Shown piece by piece: positions 15,255 through 24,159 of a stretch of DNA of 64,000 bases. Every line of letters starts with the position of its first letter. Position 1 is the stretch's first letter. The notes under the pieces are model-generated. The model saw only the letters and a program-made list of their open reading frames with translations, was not told the DNA's origin and made no database searches. The translations under genes were made by a program, and so were the position numbers. This DNA comes from Burkholderiales bacterium (GTDB lineage: Bacteria; Pseudomonadota; Gammaproteobacteria; Burkholderiales; Burkholderiaceae_E): positions 1-64,000 of the forward strand of contig JAPLQE010000073.1 in assembly GCA_026399835.1 (NCBI GenBank), given 5' to 3'.

Positions 15255-17615
15255 ATGCCCGCCCGCGCCATCACGGCCGCCGTCCTCGCGCTCGCGGTGC
15301 TGGCCGGCTGCGGCGACTCGCCCGAACAGCTGCTGGCCCGTGCGACGGCCGCCCGCGAAGCCCGCAACGACGCCGAGGCCGAACGCCATCTGAAGGCTCT
15401 GCTGCGCCGCACGCCGGACTCGCTCGAGGCGCGACTGATGCTGGCCGCCCTGCACGCGACCCGCCACGACGCGCCGTCGGCTGCCAAGGAATGGCTGCGC
15501 GCGCTCGAGCTCGGCGCCCGGCCCGAGCGCGCCCTGCCCGGCCTCGTCGCCGCACGGGTGATGGCGGGCGATGCCGCCGGCGCGCTCGCGGCCTCCGAGT
15601 CGGCCCGGCTCGAGACGCCGGCAGCGCGGACAGTGCTCGCCTACTGGCGCGGGCGGGCGCACGAGACGCTCGGCCAGCGTGCGCAGGCCGAGCGGGACTG
15701 GCAGGCCGCGCTCGCTGACGATCCGCAGAACCTGCTCGCGCGCGTGGCCCTGCTGCGCCTGCAGGCCGAGCGCGGCGACGCCGCCGGCGCCCTCGCGGCG
15801 CTCGACGCGATCCTCGCGCGCAAGCCCTCGCAGCCCGAGGCCTGGACGCTCAAGGCCGAGCTCGCGCTCGCCCGCGGCGATACCGCCGTCGCCCGCCAGG
15901 CGCTCGAGCGCGCCGTGGACGGCGACGTCGAGGCACCGCTCGCGCGCACGCGGCTGGTGTCGCTGCTGATCGACCTGGGCGCCAACGAGGACGCGCGCGC
16001 GCAGCTCGTCGTGCTCCAGCGCCTCGCGCCGGGGCGGCCGGCAACCCTGCACCTGCGGGCCCGGATCGACCTGAACGAAGGCCGGCTGCAGGCGGCCCGC
16101 GACGGCGCGCAGCGCATCCTCGCGACCAACCCCGACTTCCTGCCGGCGGTGGCGCTCGCCGCCACGGTCGCGCTGCGCGAAGGGGCGCTCGAGCAGGCCG
16201 AGCGCTATGCCCACCAGCTGCTCGACGAGGCCCCCGGCTCGGTGCAGGGCGCACGCCTGCTGGCGGCCACGCAGCTGCGCCGCGACGAGCCCGCCCGCGC
16301 GCGCGCGACGGCCGACGCGGCGCTCGCCCGCGGCGTGCGGGATGCGCCCCTGCTCGGCATCGCCGGCGAGGCGGCGCTGCGCATCGGGGACCTGGCCGCC
16401 GCCACCACCTACTTCGAGCAGGCCAGCCGCATCGATCCCGACGATCCGTCACGACTCACCGGCCTGGGCCTCGCGCGGCTGAGCGCCGGTCAGCAGGTCG
16501 CCGGCTTCGAGGCGCTCGAGCAGGCCGCCGAGCGCGATCGCGGCTCGCCCCGCGCCGACCTCGCGCTGGTCACCGCACGGCTGCGCGCAGGACAGTTCGA
16601 CCGAGCGCTGGCAGCGGTCGAACGCATGATCGCGAAGGAACCCGGTGCGCCACTCGGCCACAACCTGCGCGGCACCGTGCTGCTCGGGCGCGGTGACGTG
16701 GCGGGCGCGCGTGCGGCATTCGACCGTGCGCTCGCCCTGGACCCCACCTTCTTCGCGGCGTCGGCGAACCAGGCGCAGCTCGACCTGAGAGAGGGCCGCC
16801 CCGACCAGGCCCGCCTGCGCTTCGAGGCGGTGCTGCAGAGGGACCCGCGCAACGTCGCCGCGCTCGGCGCCCTCGCGAGGATCGCGACCCAGGCCGGCCG
16901 CCCCGACGAGGCCTCGGCGCTGCTGCAGCGGGCGAACGCGGAGGATCCGACGGCGCTCGAGCCCGCGCTCGCGATCGCGTCCGAGCGGCTCAAGGCCGGC
17001 CGGCCCGCGCAGGCGCTGGCCCCGCTGCAGGCCGCTGCCGTGCGCCACGGCGCCGACCCGCGGCTGCTCGACCTGCTGGCGGAGGCCCTGCTGCGCTCCG
17101 ATCAGGCCCAGCAGGCTCTCGATGTGCTGGAGCGCCACCTGCGCCTCGAGCCCCGGTCCGCCGCCCTGCAGACGCAGGTCGGCGCGGTGCGGGCCGTGGC
17201 CGGCGACGTGGAGGGCGCGATCGCCGCGCTGCGTCTCGCCGGCGAGCTCGATGCGGAGGCTGCGACGCGGCTGACCGCGCGTGTCGTCGCCACCCTCGGC
17301 ACGGCTCGGCGCGACGACACCGAACGCATGGCGCGCCTGCTGCGCAGGCAGGCGCCCATGAACCCGATCGGCGCAGCGCTCGAGGCCGATCTGGCCGTGT
17401 CCGAGCGGCGCTGGCCCGACGCGGCCGCGGCCTGGCGCAACGCGATCGCGATCCGGCGCACTGCCTGGCTGACCGCCCGGCTGCACGGTGCGCTGCGCGA
17501 TGGCGGCCGGGCCGACGAGGCCGCGGCCGCGCTGCGCGAGGGCCTGCAGGCGCTGCCCGGAAACACCGAACTGGCCGCCTACGCCGCCTCCGCCGAGGCC
17601 CTCGCCAGGCGCTGA
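15255..17615 (+). CDS. prsT: XrtA-system TPR lipoprotein PrsT
   Basis: PrsT is a long tetratricopeptide-repeat lipoprotein tied to the PEP-CTERM/exosortase A system; its role is not settled, and it probably scaffolds export or assembly in the periplasm. The 786-residue protein has a lipoprotein signal with lipobox LAGC (VLALAVLAGCGDSPEQ) and then almost entirely helical 34-residue repeats, such as AERDWQAALADDPQNLLAR and ARAAFDRALALDPTFFAAS. It is somewhat shorter than the roughly 900 residues I recall for the family. It starts 13 nt after prsR, so kinase, regulator and TPR protein form one unit. Confidence 0.88.
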   Translation: MPARAITAAVLALAVLAGCGDSPEQLLARATAAREARNDAEAERHLKALLRRTPDSLEARLMLAALHATRHDAPSAAKEWLRALELGARPERALPGLVAARVMAGDAAGALAASESARLETPAARTVLAYWRGRAHETLGQRAQAERDWQAALADDPQNLLARVALLRLQAERGDAAGALAALDAILARKPSQPEAWTLKAELALARGDTAVARQALERAVDGDVEAPLARTRLVSLLIDLGANEDARAQLVVLQRLAPGRPATLHLRARIDLNEGRLQAARDGAQRILATNPDFLPAVALAATVALREGALEQAERYAHQLLDEAPGSVQGARLLAATQLRRDEPARARATADAALARGVRDAPLLGIAGEAALRIGDLAAATTYFEQASRIDPDDPSRLTGLGLARLSAGQQVAGFEALEQAAERDRGSPRADLALVTARLRAGQFDRALAAVERMIAKEPGAPLGHNLRGTVLLGRGDVAGARAAFDRALALDPTFFAASANQAQLDLREGRPDQARLRFEAVLQRDPRNVAALGALARIATQAGRPDEASALLQRANAEDPTALEPALAIASERLKAGRPAQALAPLQAAAVRHGADPRLLDLLAEALLRSDQAQQALDVLERHLRLEPRSAALQTQVGAVRAVAGDVEGAIAALRLAGELDAEAATRLTARVVATLGTARRDDTERMARLLRRQAPMNPIGAALEADLAVSERRWPDAAAAWRNAIAIRRTAWLTARLHGALRDGGRADEAAAALREGLQALPGNTELAAYAASAEALARR

Positions 17616-17708
17616 GGGGTCGCACGCGGCACGAAGCGGTCGGCCACGCCCGAACGGGCCGCAGGCCGGCATCGCAGACGCCTGCGATCCGACGAATCGT
17701 TCCTTTTC

Positions 17709-17732
17709 GGCGACGGACGGTCGCCCTACAAT
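17709..17732 (+). promoter_or_regulatory. Candidate promoter with inverted repeat upstream of the transglycosylase
   Basis: TACAAT (17727-17732) is a good -10 about 34 nt before the ATG at 17766. Directly upstream, GGCGAC (17709-17714) and GTCGCC (17720-17725) form an inverted repeat in the spacer, where a repressor could sit. The -35 is weak. Confidence 0.35.
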
Positions 17733-17765
17733 CGGCGCACCCTGGCTGAAGCGTCACCCGGCACG

Positions 17766-18956
17766 ATGGTCGTCGACCTCACCGGCACGCGACGCGCACG
17801 CGACCGCGTGCGGCGCGTCCGCCTTTGTCTCGCGCCCCTCCCGCTGTGCCTCGCACTGGCGGCGGGCGGCGCGTGGGCGACCGACGGCGACGCCACTGCG
17901 GCCGTGCCGCAGCCCGTGCTCTCTGCGCATGACCTGCTCCCTGCGCAGAACGCGGCCTCGCAACAGGGTGCGGCCACGCCGTTCGTCGCGGACACCGCCG
18001 ACGCGGGTTCACCCACCCCCGTCCCCACCGCCGCGGCCGCACCGCCCCTGTCCGAGGCGGTTCGGCTCACCGAGCTCGGCAAGTACTTCGATCTCTCCGA
18101 GCCGCCTTCGCAGGACCTCGACAAGGCCCGCGACCTGTACTGCCGAGCGGCCGCGCTCGGGCATCCCGAGGCGGTGCAGCGGCTCGGCTGGCTCTATTTC
18201 AAGGGCCGCGGCGTGGCCGCGGACGAGGCCGTCGCGGCCACGCTCTTCAAGTGGGCCGGCGCCCTCGGCGACACCCGTGCCGCCGGTGCCTCGCGCGCGG
18301 TCGGCTCGCTGTCGGAGGTGCCGGCACCCTGCCTGTCGCGGCTGGGCGTGACCACGCTCGATGCGCTGCGGGCGCGCCAGCGCGCCGCCACGCCCATCGC
18401 CCGGCCCGCGCCCTCCGCCGTCATCGAGCAGCCGGTCCAGTTCCGCACGACGCCCGCCCCCGCCGAACAGCGCCGGATCGTCGCCATGGTGCTGCAGCAC
18501 GCGCGCGCCTTCCACCTCGATCCGCGCCTGGTGCTCGCGATCGTGCGCGCCGAGTCGAACTTCGACGCCGCGGCGCTGTCGCCGAAGAACGCGCAGGGCC
18601 TCATGCAGCTGATCCCCGACACGGCGCGGCGCTTCTCGGTGGAGAACGCGTTCGACCCGATGGAGAACCTCAAGGGCGGCATGGCCTACGTGCGCTGGCT
18701 GCTCGCGTACTACCGCGGCGACGTGACGCTGACGCTGGCCGCCTACAACGCCGGCGAGGGCGCGGTCGACCGCTTTCGCGGCGTGCCGCCCTACGCGGAA
18801 ACACTCTCCTACGTTCAGCGCATCCGCGCGTTCTATCCCTTCGACCGGCATCCGTACGTCACCCGCGTGCTCGCCGCGGGCGAGCGCTCCTGGATCGCGA
18901 ACGACGTCGCGGCATCGAGTGGCGCGGACCCCACGGTCACGACACGTTCCCGGTGA
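17766..18956 (+). CDS. Lytic transglycosylase with Sel1-type repeat
   Basis: Cleaves peptidoglycan glycan strands, forming 1,6-anhydro ends; here it may open the wall for the polysaccharide export machine. The 396-residue protein has a signal sequence (LCLAPLPLCLALAAGGAWA), a Sel1-like repeat at about residues 115-165 (RAAALGHPEAVQRLGWLYFKGRG), and a C-terminal SLT domain from about residue 235: catalytic Glu263 in IVRAESNFDAAALS, NAQGLMQLIPDTARRF, and AAYNAGEGAVDRF. It has its own candidate promoter and lies between prsT and the export lipoprotein gene. SLT proteins are frequent neighbours of secretion and capsule systems, but a specific link here is inference. Confidence 0.88.
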   Translation: MVVDLTGTRRARDRVRRVRLCLAPLPLCLALAAGGAWATDGDATAAVPQPVLSAHDLLPAQNAASQQGAATPFVADTADAGSPTPVPTAAAAPPLSEAVRLTELGKYFDLSEPPSQDLDKARDLYCRAAALGHPEAVQRLGWLYFKGRGVAADEAVAATLFKWAGALGDTRAAGASRAVGSLSEVPAPCLSRLGVTTLDALRARQRAATPIARPAPSAVIEQPVQFRTTPAPAEQRRIVAMVLQHARAFHLDPRLVLAIVRAESNFDAAALSPKNAQGLMQLIPDTARRFSVENAFDPMENLKGGMAYVRWLLAYYRGDVTLTLAAYNAGEGAVDRFRGVPPYAETLSYVQRIRAFYPFDRHPYVTRVLAAGERSWIANDVAASSGADPTVTTRSR

Positions 18957-18971
18957 ACTAGTACCGCGCCC

Positions 18972-18991
18972 GTCGGACCCAACCGTCCGAC
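18972..18991. terminator. Hairpin after the transglycosylase gene
   Basis: GTCGGAC (18972-18978) and GTCCGAC (18985-18991) form a 7-bp stem with a 6-nt loop, 15 nt after the stop codon. No T-run follows, so this is a weak terminator candidate or an operator for the next gene. Confidence 0.3.
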
Positions 18992-19092
18992 AATCCTCGA
19001 CGAGCGGGCACCCCCCACCGATTGACGTACCGTGATCCGGCGAATGCGTCGTTTCGAGGGCGTCTTGCGCCCGCCGCGTTGGGAGTACCAGG

Positions 19093-19701
19093 ATGTCGCT
19101 GCGTCAATTCAGCCTCGCGTTCGTCGCGACGGCGGCCTTCCTCACGGGCTGCGCGTCGGGCAGCCTGCCGCCTGCACCGCAGAAGGCGGCCAGTGCCGGC
19201 TACCGTTACCAGATCGGACCGGGCGACCAGCTGGAGATCAGCGTCTGGCGCAACCCGGAGCTGTCCGCGAAGGTGCCGGTGCGCCCAGACGGCAAGATCA
19301 CCACGCCGCTCATCGAGGACCTCCAGGCGGTCGACAAGAACCCCGCCGAGCTAGCCCGGGAGATCGAGGCGCGCCTGGCCAAGTACATCCGCGATCCGTC
19401 GGTCACGGTGCTGGTGACCAGCTTCGTCGGCAACGCCACCGAGCAGATCCGCGTCGTCGGGCAAGCCGCACGCCCCGCCGCCCTGCCCTACCGGCAGAAC
19501 ATGACGCTGCTCGACGTGATGATCACCGTCGGCGGGATCACCGAGTTCGCCGCCGGCAACCGCGCGGTGCTGATCCGCCAGGCCGAGAACAACAAGCAGT
19601 ACTCGATCCGGCTCAAGGACCTGCTCAAGGGCGGCGACGTCAGCGCCAACGTCGAGGTCGTGCCCGGCGACGTGATCATGATTCCGGAAGGCATGTTCTG
19701 A
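19093..19701 (+). CDS. Outer-membrane polysaccharide export lipoprotein (Wza-related, XrtA type)
   Basis: Forms or lines the channel that takes the polymer across the periplasm and outer membrane. The 202-residue lipoprotein has signal and lipobox ending in LTGC (Cys20), a Poly_export domain (YRYQIGPGDQLEISVWRNPELS, PVRPDGKITTPLIEDL) and one SLBB-like domain (RVVGQAARPAALPYRQNMTL, VGGITEFAAGNRAVLIRQ). It is far shorter than E. coli Wza (about 380 aa) and lacks the C-terminal amphipathic helix that builds the outer-membrane barrel, as is usual for the short XrtA-associated type. It is followed within 16 nt by the chain-length gene. Confidence 0.93.
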   Translation: MSLRQFSLAFVATAAFLTGCASGSLPPAPQKAASAGYRYQIGPGDQLEISVWRNPELSAKVPVRPDGKITTPLIEDLQAVDKNPAELAREIEARLAKYIRDPSVTVLVTSFVGNATEQIRVVGQAARPAALPYRQNMTLLDVMITVGGITEFAAGNRAVLIRQAENNKQYSIRLKDLLKGGDVSANVEVVPGDVIMIPEGMF

Positions 19702-19717
19702 GGCGGATGCGATACCG

Positions 19718-21271
19718 ATGATCCAGGTCTGGACCACCGTCTCCTCGCTGCTGCCGGGCCTCTGGCGCTACCGCTGGCAGGGGCTTGCCGCGACCGCGGC
19801 CACCGGCGTCGTGGGCGCTGCGATCGTCATGCTGATGCCCAACCGCTACGAGGCCAGCGCGCGCGTCTACGTCGACACGCAGTCGATCCTCAAGCCGCTG
19901 ATGCAGGGGCTCGCGGTGCAGCCGAACCTGGATCAGCAGGTCCAGATGATGGCGCGCACGCTGATCAACCGTCCGAACGTCGAGCGCGTCGTGCGCATGG
20001 CCGATCTCGACCTGCGCTCGAAGTCGCCCCAGGAACGCGAGCGTCTGGTCGACATGCTGGTCAAGGAGATCCAGGTCAAGCCCGCAGGAGGCCAGAACCT
20101 CTACGCGATCTCGTACAAGGGCGACACCACCGACTCGGCGCAGAAGGTCGTGCAGTCGCTGCTGTCGATCTTCGTGGAGTCGAACCTGGGTGACAAGCGA
20201 CGCGACGCCGAGCAGGCCAAGCGCTTCATCGACGAGCAGCTCGCCATCTACGAGAAGAAGCTGCTCGACGCCGAGGCCGCGCTCAAGGAATTCAAGGTCC
20301 GCAACATCGCGGTGATGCCCAACCTCGCACAGGACTACGTCGCTCGCAGCGCGGACCTGCAGAAGGAAGGCGACGGCGCGCGGCTCGAGCTGCGCCAGCT
20401 CGAGAACTCGCGCGAGGCCCTGCGCCGGCAGCTCGCCGACGAGACGCCCTCGCTCCTCGGCAGCGAGGGCGCCACGCCGGCCCGCGTCCCGACCGAGACC
20501 GAGCAGCGGCTCGAGGCCGCGCGCAAGCGGCTCGACGAGCTGGTGGTGCGCTACACCGACGCCCATCCGGACGTGGTGCATGCCCGCTCGATCGTCGGCG
20601 AGCTGCAGGTGCAGCGCGACATCGAGCGCAAGCGCGAGGCCGAGAGCGGCCTGCGCTCGAACGGCGCGAGCGTGATGATCCCGAACAAGGTCTACCAGGA
20701 CCTGAAGGTCGCGCTGGCCGACGTCGAATCGAAGCTCGCCTCGGCGCGGGCGCGGGTGGCCGAGTCCGAGCGCCGCCTGCTGCTGGCCCGCGACGCGGCC
20801 CAGACGGTGCCGAAGGTGGAGGCCGAGTACCTGCAGCTCACGCGCGACTACGAGGTCAACAAGAAGAGCTACGAGCAGCTGCTCACGCGCCGCGAGTCGG
20901 CGCAGATCTCGGGCAGCATGGACAACTCGGGCGCCAGCGAGCTGCGCGTGGTCGATCCGCCGCGGGTCAGCCCGATGCCGAGCAGTCCGAACAAGCCGCT
21001 GCTGCTGATCGCCGTGCTGCTGGTCTCGCTGGCCGCCGGCGTGGCCACCGCGCTGCTGCGGGCCCAGGCGGCCGCCGCGTTCTTCGATGTGCGCACGCTG
21101 CGCACCCGGCTCGGCGCTCCCGTGCTCGGCGCCGTTTCGATGGTGCTCGACGCCGATGCCATGAAGCGCCGCCGCGACGGCGCGATCGTGTTCTCCGCGT
21201 CGGTCGGCGCCTACACCGTGCTGTTCGTCGGGCTGGCCGCCTGGCTGCTGCTGCGAACCCTCGCCGGCTGA
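19718..21271 (+). CDS. XrtA-locus polysaccharide chain-length determinant (Wzz/GumC-like)
   Basis: An inner-membrane polysaccharide co-polymerase that sets polymer length and links synthesis to export. The 517 residues show an N-terminal Wzz domain with a membrane helix (GLAATAATGVVGAAIVMLM), YEASARVYVDTQSILKPLM, a long periplasmic coiled coil (about 180-400), the GNVR-like EAEYLQLTRDYEVNKKSYEQL segment, a proline-rich DPPRVSPMPSSPNKP stretch and a second helix, then a cytosolic tail with an extra hydrophobic helix at the C-terminus. It lacks a fused kinase domain; the kinase is the separate next gene, 16 nt downstream. Confidence 0.92.
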   Translation: MIQVWTTVSSLLPGLWRYRWQGLAATAATGVVGAAIVMLMPNRYEASARVYVDTQSILKPLMQGLAVQPNLDQQVQMMARTLINRPNVERVVRMADLDLRSKSPQERERLVDMLVKEIQVKPAGGQNLYAISYKGDTTDSAQKVVQSLLSIFVESNLGDKRRDAEQAKRFIDEQLAIYEKKLLDAEAALKEFKVRNIAVMPNLAQDYVARSADLQKEGDGARLELRQLENSREALRRQLADETPSLLGSEGATPARVPTETEQRLEAARKRLDELVVRYTDAHPDVVHARSIVGELQVQRDIERKREAESGLRSNGASVMIPNKVYQDLKVALADVESKLASARARVAESERRLLLARDAAQTVPKVEAEYLQLTRDYEVNKKSYEQLLTRRESAQISGSMDNSGASELRVVDPPRVSPMPSSPNKPLLLIAVLLVSLAAGVATALLRAQAAAAFFDVRTLRTRLGAPVLGAVSMVLDADAMKRRRDGAIVFSASVGAYTVLFVGLAAWLLLRTLAG

Positions 21272-21287
21272 GGCCGAAGGACTCCCC

Positions 21288-22382
21288 ATGAGCCTGATCG
21301 AACGCGCGGTCTCCCGCCTCGGTGACGAGACCACGCCCGTGCGCGGATCGGTGACCAACCTGTCCGCCTACGCCGAGCGGCCCGCCTCGCGCGCCCGCCG
21401 ACCGGCGCCGGTCGATGGGTCGCCGCTGCGGCCCGAGCCGTCGGAGGCGCCCGATGCGCCGGACCCAGCGCCGCTCCGCCCGCCGCGCGAACGTGCGGGG
21501 CCCGCGACCGTACCCCGGCTCCAGCCCGCCGAGGTGCAGCCCGCTGCCGAGCCGCGATCCGCCACGCCGCGTCCTGCCGCACCGCGCGCCGCTGCACCGC
21601 GGGCCGAGTCCCTGGCCGCGGCCCCGCCCCATCGGGCAGGTACCGCCCGTCCGGTGCGCCTCGACGTCAAGGCCCTCGCCGCCCGCGGCTACGTGACCCC
21701 GGACAGCCCGGCGACCCGACTGTCCAACGAGTTCCGCGTCATCAAGCGACCGCTGATCGCCAATGCGTCCGGCCGCGGCCGCACGCAGGTGCCGAACGGC
21801 CGGCGCGTGATGGTCACCAGCGCGAATCCCGACGAGGGCAAGAGCTTCTGCGCGGTGAACCTCGCGCTCAGCATCGCCGCGGAGCGCGACCTGCAGGTGC
21901 TGCTGATCGACGCCGACGTCGCGCGCCCGTCGCTGCAGCGCGAGCTGCGACTGCCGGAGGGCCCCGGCCTGATGGACCTGCTCCTCGACCCGTCGCTGCC
22001 GCTCGAGGCGGCCGTGCGCGACACCGACATCGACAAGCTCGCGGTGATGACCGCGGGCACCCTCTCCGACAACGCCAACGAGCTGCTCGCCAGCGATTCG
22101 ATGGAAGCGCTGCTCGACCTGATCTCCGAGCGCTACCCGGACCGCATCTTCATCTTCGACGCGCCGCCGCTGCTGCCGACCACCGAAGCCCGCGTGCTCG
22201 CCGGCCTGATGGGCCAGATCGCGCTGGTCGTCGAGGCCGGCGTGACACCCCAGGGCGCGGTCGAGGAGGCGCTGGCGACGATCGAGGCCTGCCCGGTGGT
22301 CGGCGTGATCCTGAACAAGGCGGACGAGCGCAGGGCGGGCGGATATGGCTACGGTTACGGATACGGCAATGGCAGCAACTGA
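21288..22382 (+). CDS. XrtA-associated tyrosine autokinase (BY-kinase)
   Basis: A cytoplasmic bacterial tyrosine kinase that cycles with the chain-length protein to control polymerisation. The 364 residues begin MSLIERAVSRL, followed by a long Pro/Ala/Arg-rich, probably disordered linker (about 25-120), then a P-loop ATPase: VTSANPDEGKSFCAVNLALS (Walker A), LLIDADVARPSL (Walker A'), DRIFIFDAPPLLPTTEA (Walker B). The C-terminus GGYGYGYGYGNGSN is a tyrosine cluster, the expected autophosphorylation tail. The disordered linker is unusually long. The next coding frame begins inside the DNA encoding the tyrosine tail. Confidence 0.93.
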   Translation: MSLIERAVSRLGDETTPVRGSVTNLSAYAERPASRARRPAPVDGSPLRPEPSEAPDAPDPAPLRPPRERAGPATVPRLQPAEVQPAAEPRSATPRPAAPRAAAPRAESLAAAPPHRAGTARPVRLDVKALAARGYVTPDSPATRLSNEFRVIKRPLIANASGRGRTQVPNGRRVMVTSANPDEGKSFCAVNLALSIAAERDLQVLLIDADVARPSLQRELRLPEGPGLMDLLLDPSLPLEAAVRDTDIDKLAVMTAGTLSDNANELLASDSMEALLDLISERYPDRIFIFDAPPLLPTTEARVLAGLMGQIALVVEAGVTPQGAVEEALATIEACPVVGVILNKADERRAGGYGYGYGYGNGSN

Positions 22383-24078
22383 TCGCCCCGCCGCGGATCG
22401 CCCTGCCTCGCGCCTCACCCTGCCGATGGCGGCGCTCGCGGCCGCACTGGCCGCCATCGGGGTGCCTGCGAGCGCGCAGGTGAGCGCGCCGCTCACCGGG
22501 CCCGGCGGCGCCGGCTGGGACGGCATGCGTCCCCAGCGCACCAGCGGCATCGCCACCGACGGCCTGACGCCGATCGGCACGGGCGCAGGGGCCGCGGCCG
22601 GCTCGCCGGACACCGCTGCCGCGCCGCGCCGCACGTCGATCACGCCCGGGCTGTGGACGCAGTTCACCTTCAGCGACAACATCGACCTGTCGCCCCGCGG
22701 CCAGGAGCGCACTGGCTCGCTGTTCGAGGTCTCGCCGTTCGTGCAGGCCGAGCTCAACTCGCCGCGCGCGGTCGGCTCGGCCTTCTACGCGGCCCGTGGC
22801 CTGGTCTACGGCGGCAACACCAGCCGCGACAACGAGCTGCGCCACGACCTGCGCGCCAACGCCGACTTCCGCATCACCGACCAGGCGCTGCGGCTGAACG
22901 CGCAGGCCTACGTCTTCGACGTCAACCGCAGCCCGTTCACCGCGTCCTCGTTCGACCCGGGCGCGCGCTCGACCACACGCACCACCTACCAGCGCTTCGA
23001 CCTGGCGCCCTACGTCGTCGGGCGCGCGGGCAGCAACGACTACGAGCTGCGCTACCGCGTGAGCTACGTCGATCCGGGCGCGGGCTTCGTGAGCAACGTC
23101 GGCAACGGCGTCACCTTCAACGCCGGCACCTCGCCGGGCAGCTCGCGCTTCGGCTGGCTCGGGCGCGGCGACGTGGCGCGCTACGCGTACGAGAACGGCT
23201 TCGACTACACCAACAGCCTCGTCGAGGTGCTGGGCACGTGGTCGCCGACGCCGCTCGTGCGGCTGGGCGCCGGCGTGAACTATGCGGCCAGCAGCGTGCT
23301 GGCCGATGCAGACGGCCGCCGCAGCGGCGTCGGACCGAGCGCCGCCATCGACTGGCGGCCCGATCCGCGCACCCAGGTGGCCGCACGCTGGACCGGCACC
23401 TACTACTCGAACATCCTCTCCGCCGCCGCCGCCCACCAGCTCGGTCGCATGCGGCTCGGCCTGACCTGGGACCGCGGCATCCGCGACGGCAACCAGGCCG
23501 GGCTGCTGTACTTCGACCCGACCCGGCTCTTCGCGACGCCCTTGACCAGCGCCGCCGCGCTCGCCGCGAACGCCTCGTCGAATGCGCAGACCGATTCGCT
23601 CGCCACCGGCGGGCCGACCGCCCGCGACCCCGCGACCACGGTCGGCACGCCGCTGGCCAGCACCTCGACGCAGAGCCCGATCGTGCGGGCCGAATCGGTG
23701 ATCGCCTCGCTGCAGGTTGCCGCGACGCGCAGCAGCGTGCTGCTGACCGCCTACATGACCGACCAGCGTCCGGCGCTGCGGATCCCCGGCTTCGACACGG
23801 TCGCCGACATCGACACCTGGGGCGTGCAGGGCCGCTACGACTACCGGCTCGATGCGCGAACCACGGCCATCGTGACCGCCGCCTACCAGCAGTCGAGCTC
23901 GGAGTCGACCGCGAGCGAGTCCCGCCTGACCGGCGTGACCCTGGGCCTGCGCTACCAGCTCACCCGCCAGGCCGCGGTGCTGGGCAGCGTGCGCAACGCC
24001 CGCCAGCGTGCCATCGCCGGCAACGCGGTCTCGTACGACGAGAACGCGGTCTCGGTGGCCGGCGAGTTCAGGTTCTGA
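22345..24078 (+). CDS. XrtA-locus outer-membrane beta-barrel protein (TIGR03016-like)
   Basis: A probable outer-membrane barrel that always travels with the exosortase A exopolysaccharide genes; it may help secrete or anchor the polymer. The 577-residue product has a signal peptide (PMAALAAALAAIGVPASAQ), and then many alternating hydrophobic/polar strands rich in Tyr, Arg and Asn, for example TQFTFSDNIDLSPRGQERTG, YELRYRVSYVDPGAGF and GVTLGLRYQLTRQAAVLGSV, ending in aromatic Phe (VAGEFRF), typical of barrel assembly signals. ATG 22345 overlaps the kinase by 38 nt; ATG 22369 is an equally possible start and gives a better-sized signal peptide. In other loci an ExeA-like ATPase gene lies next to it; none is present here. 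Confidence 0.85.
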   Translation: MATVTDTAMAATDRPAADRPASRLTLPMAALAAALAAIGVPASAQVSAPLTGPGGAGWDGMRPQRTSGIATDGLTPIGTGAGAAAGSPDTAAAPRRTSITPGLWTQFTFSDNIDLSPRGQERTGSLFEVSPFVQAELNSPRAVGSAFYAARGLVYGGNTSRDNELRHDLRANADFRITDQALRLNAQAYVFDVNRSPFTASSFDPGARSTTRTTYQRFDLAPYVVGRAGSNDYELRYRVSYVDPGAGFVSNVGNGVTFNAGTSPGSSRFGWLGRGDVARYAYENGFDYTNSLVEVLGTWSPTPLVRLGAGVNYAASSVLADADGRRSGVGPSAAIDWRPDPRTQVAARWTGTYYSNILSAAAAHQLGRMRLGLTWDRGIRDGNQAGLLYFDPTRLFATPLTSAAALAANASSNAQTDSLATGGPTARDPATTVGTPLASTSTQSPIVRAESVIASLQVAATRSSVLLTAYMTDQRPALRIPGFDTVADIDTWGVQGRYDYRLDARTTAIVTAAYQQSSSESTASESRLTGVTLGLRYQLTRQAAVLGSVRNARQRAIAGNAVSYDENAVSVAGEFRF

Positions 24079-24159
24079 CGTGGGCCGGGGCCTGACGTGG
24101 ACTTGACGCCGACGCACGGGCGGGCGCCGTGCCGCGGCCCGGGCCAGGCCTGAGGCGCG

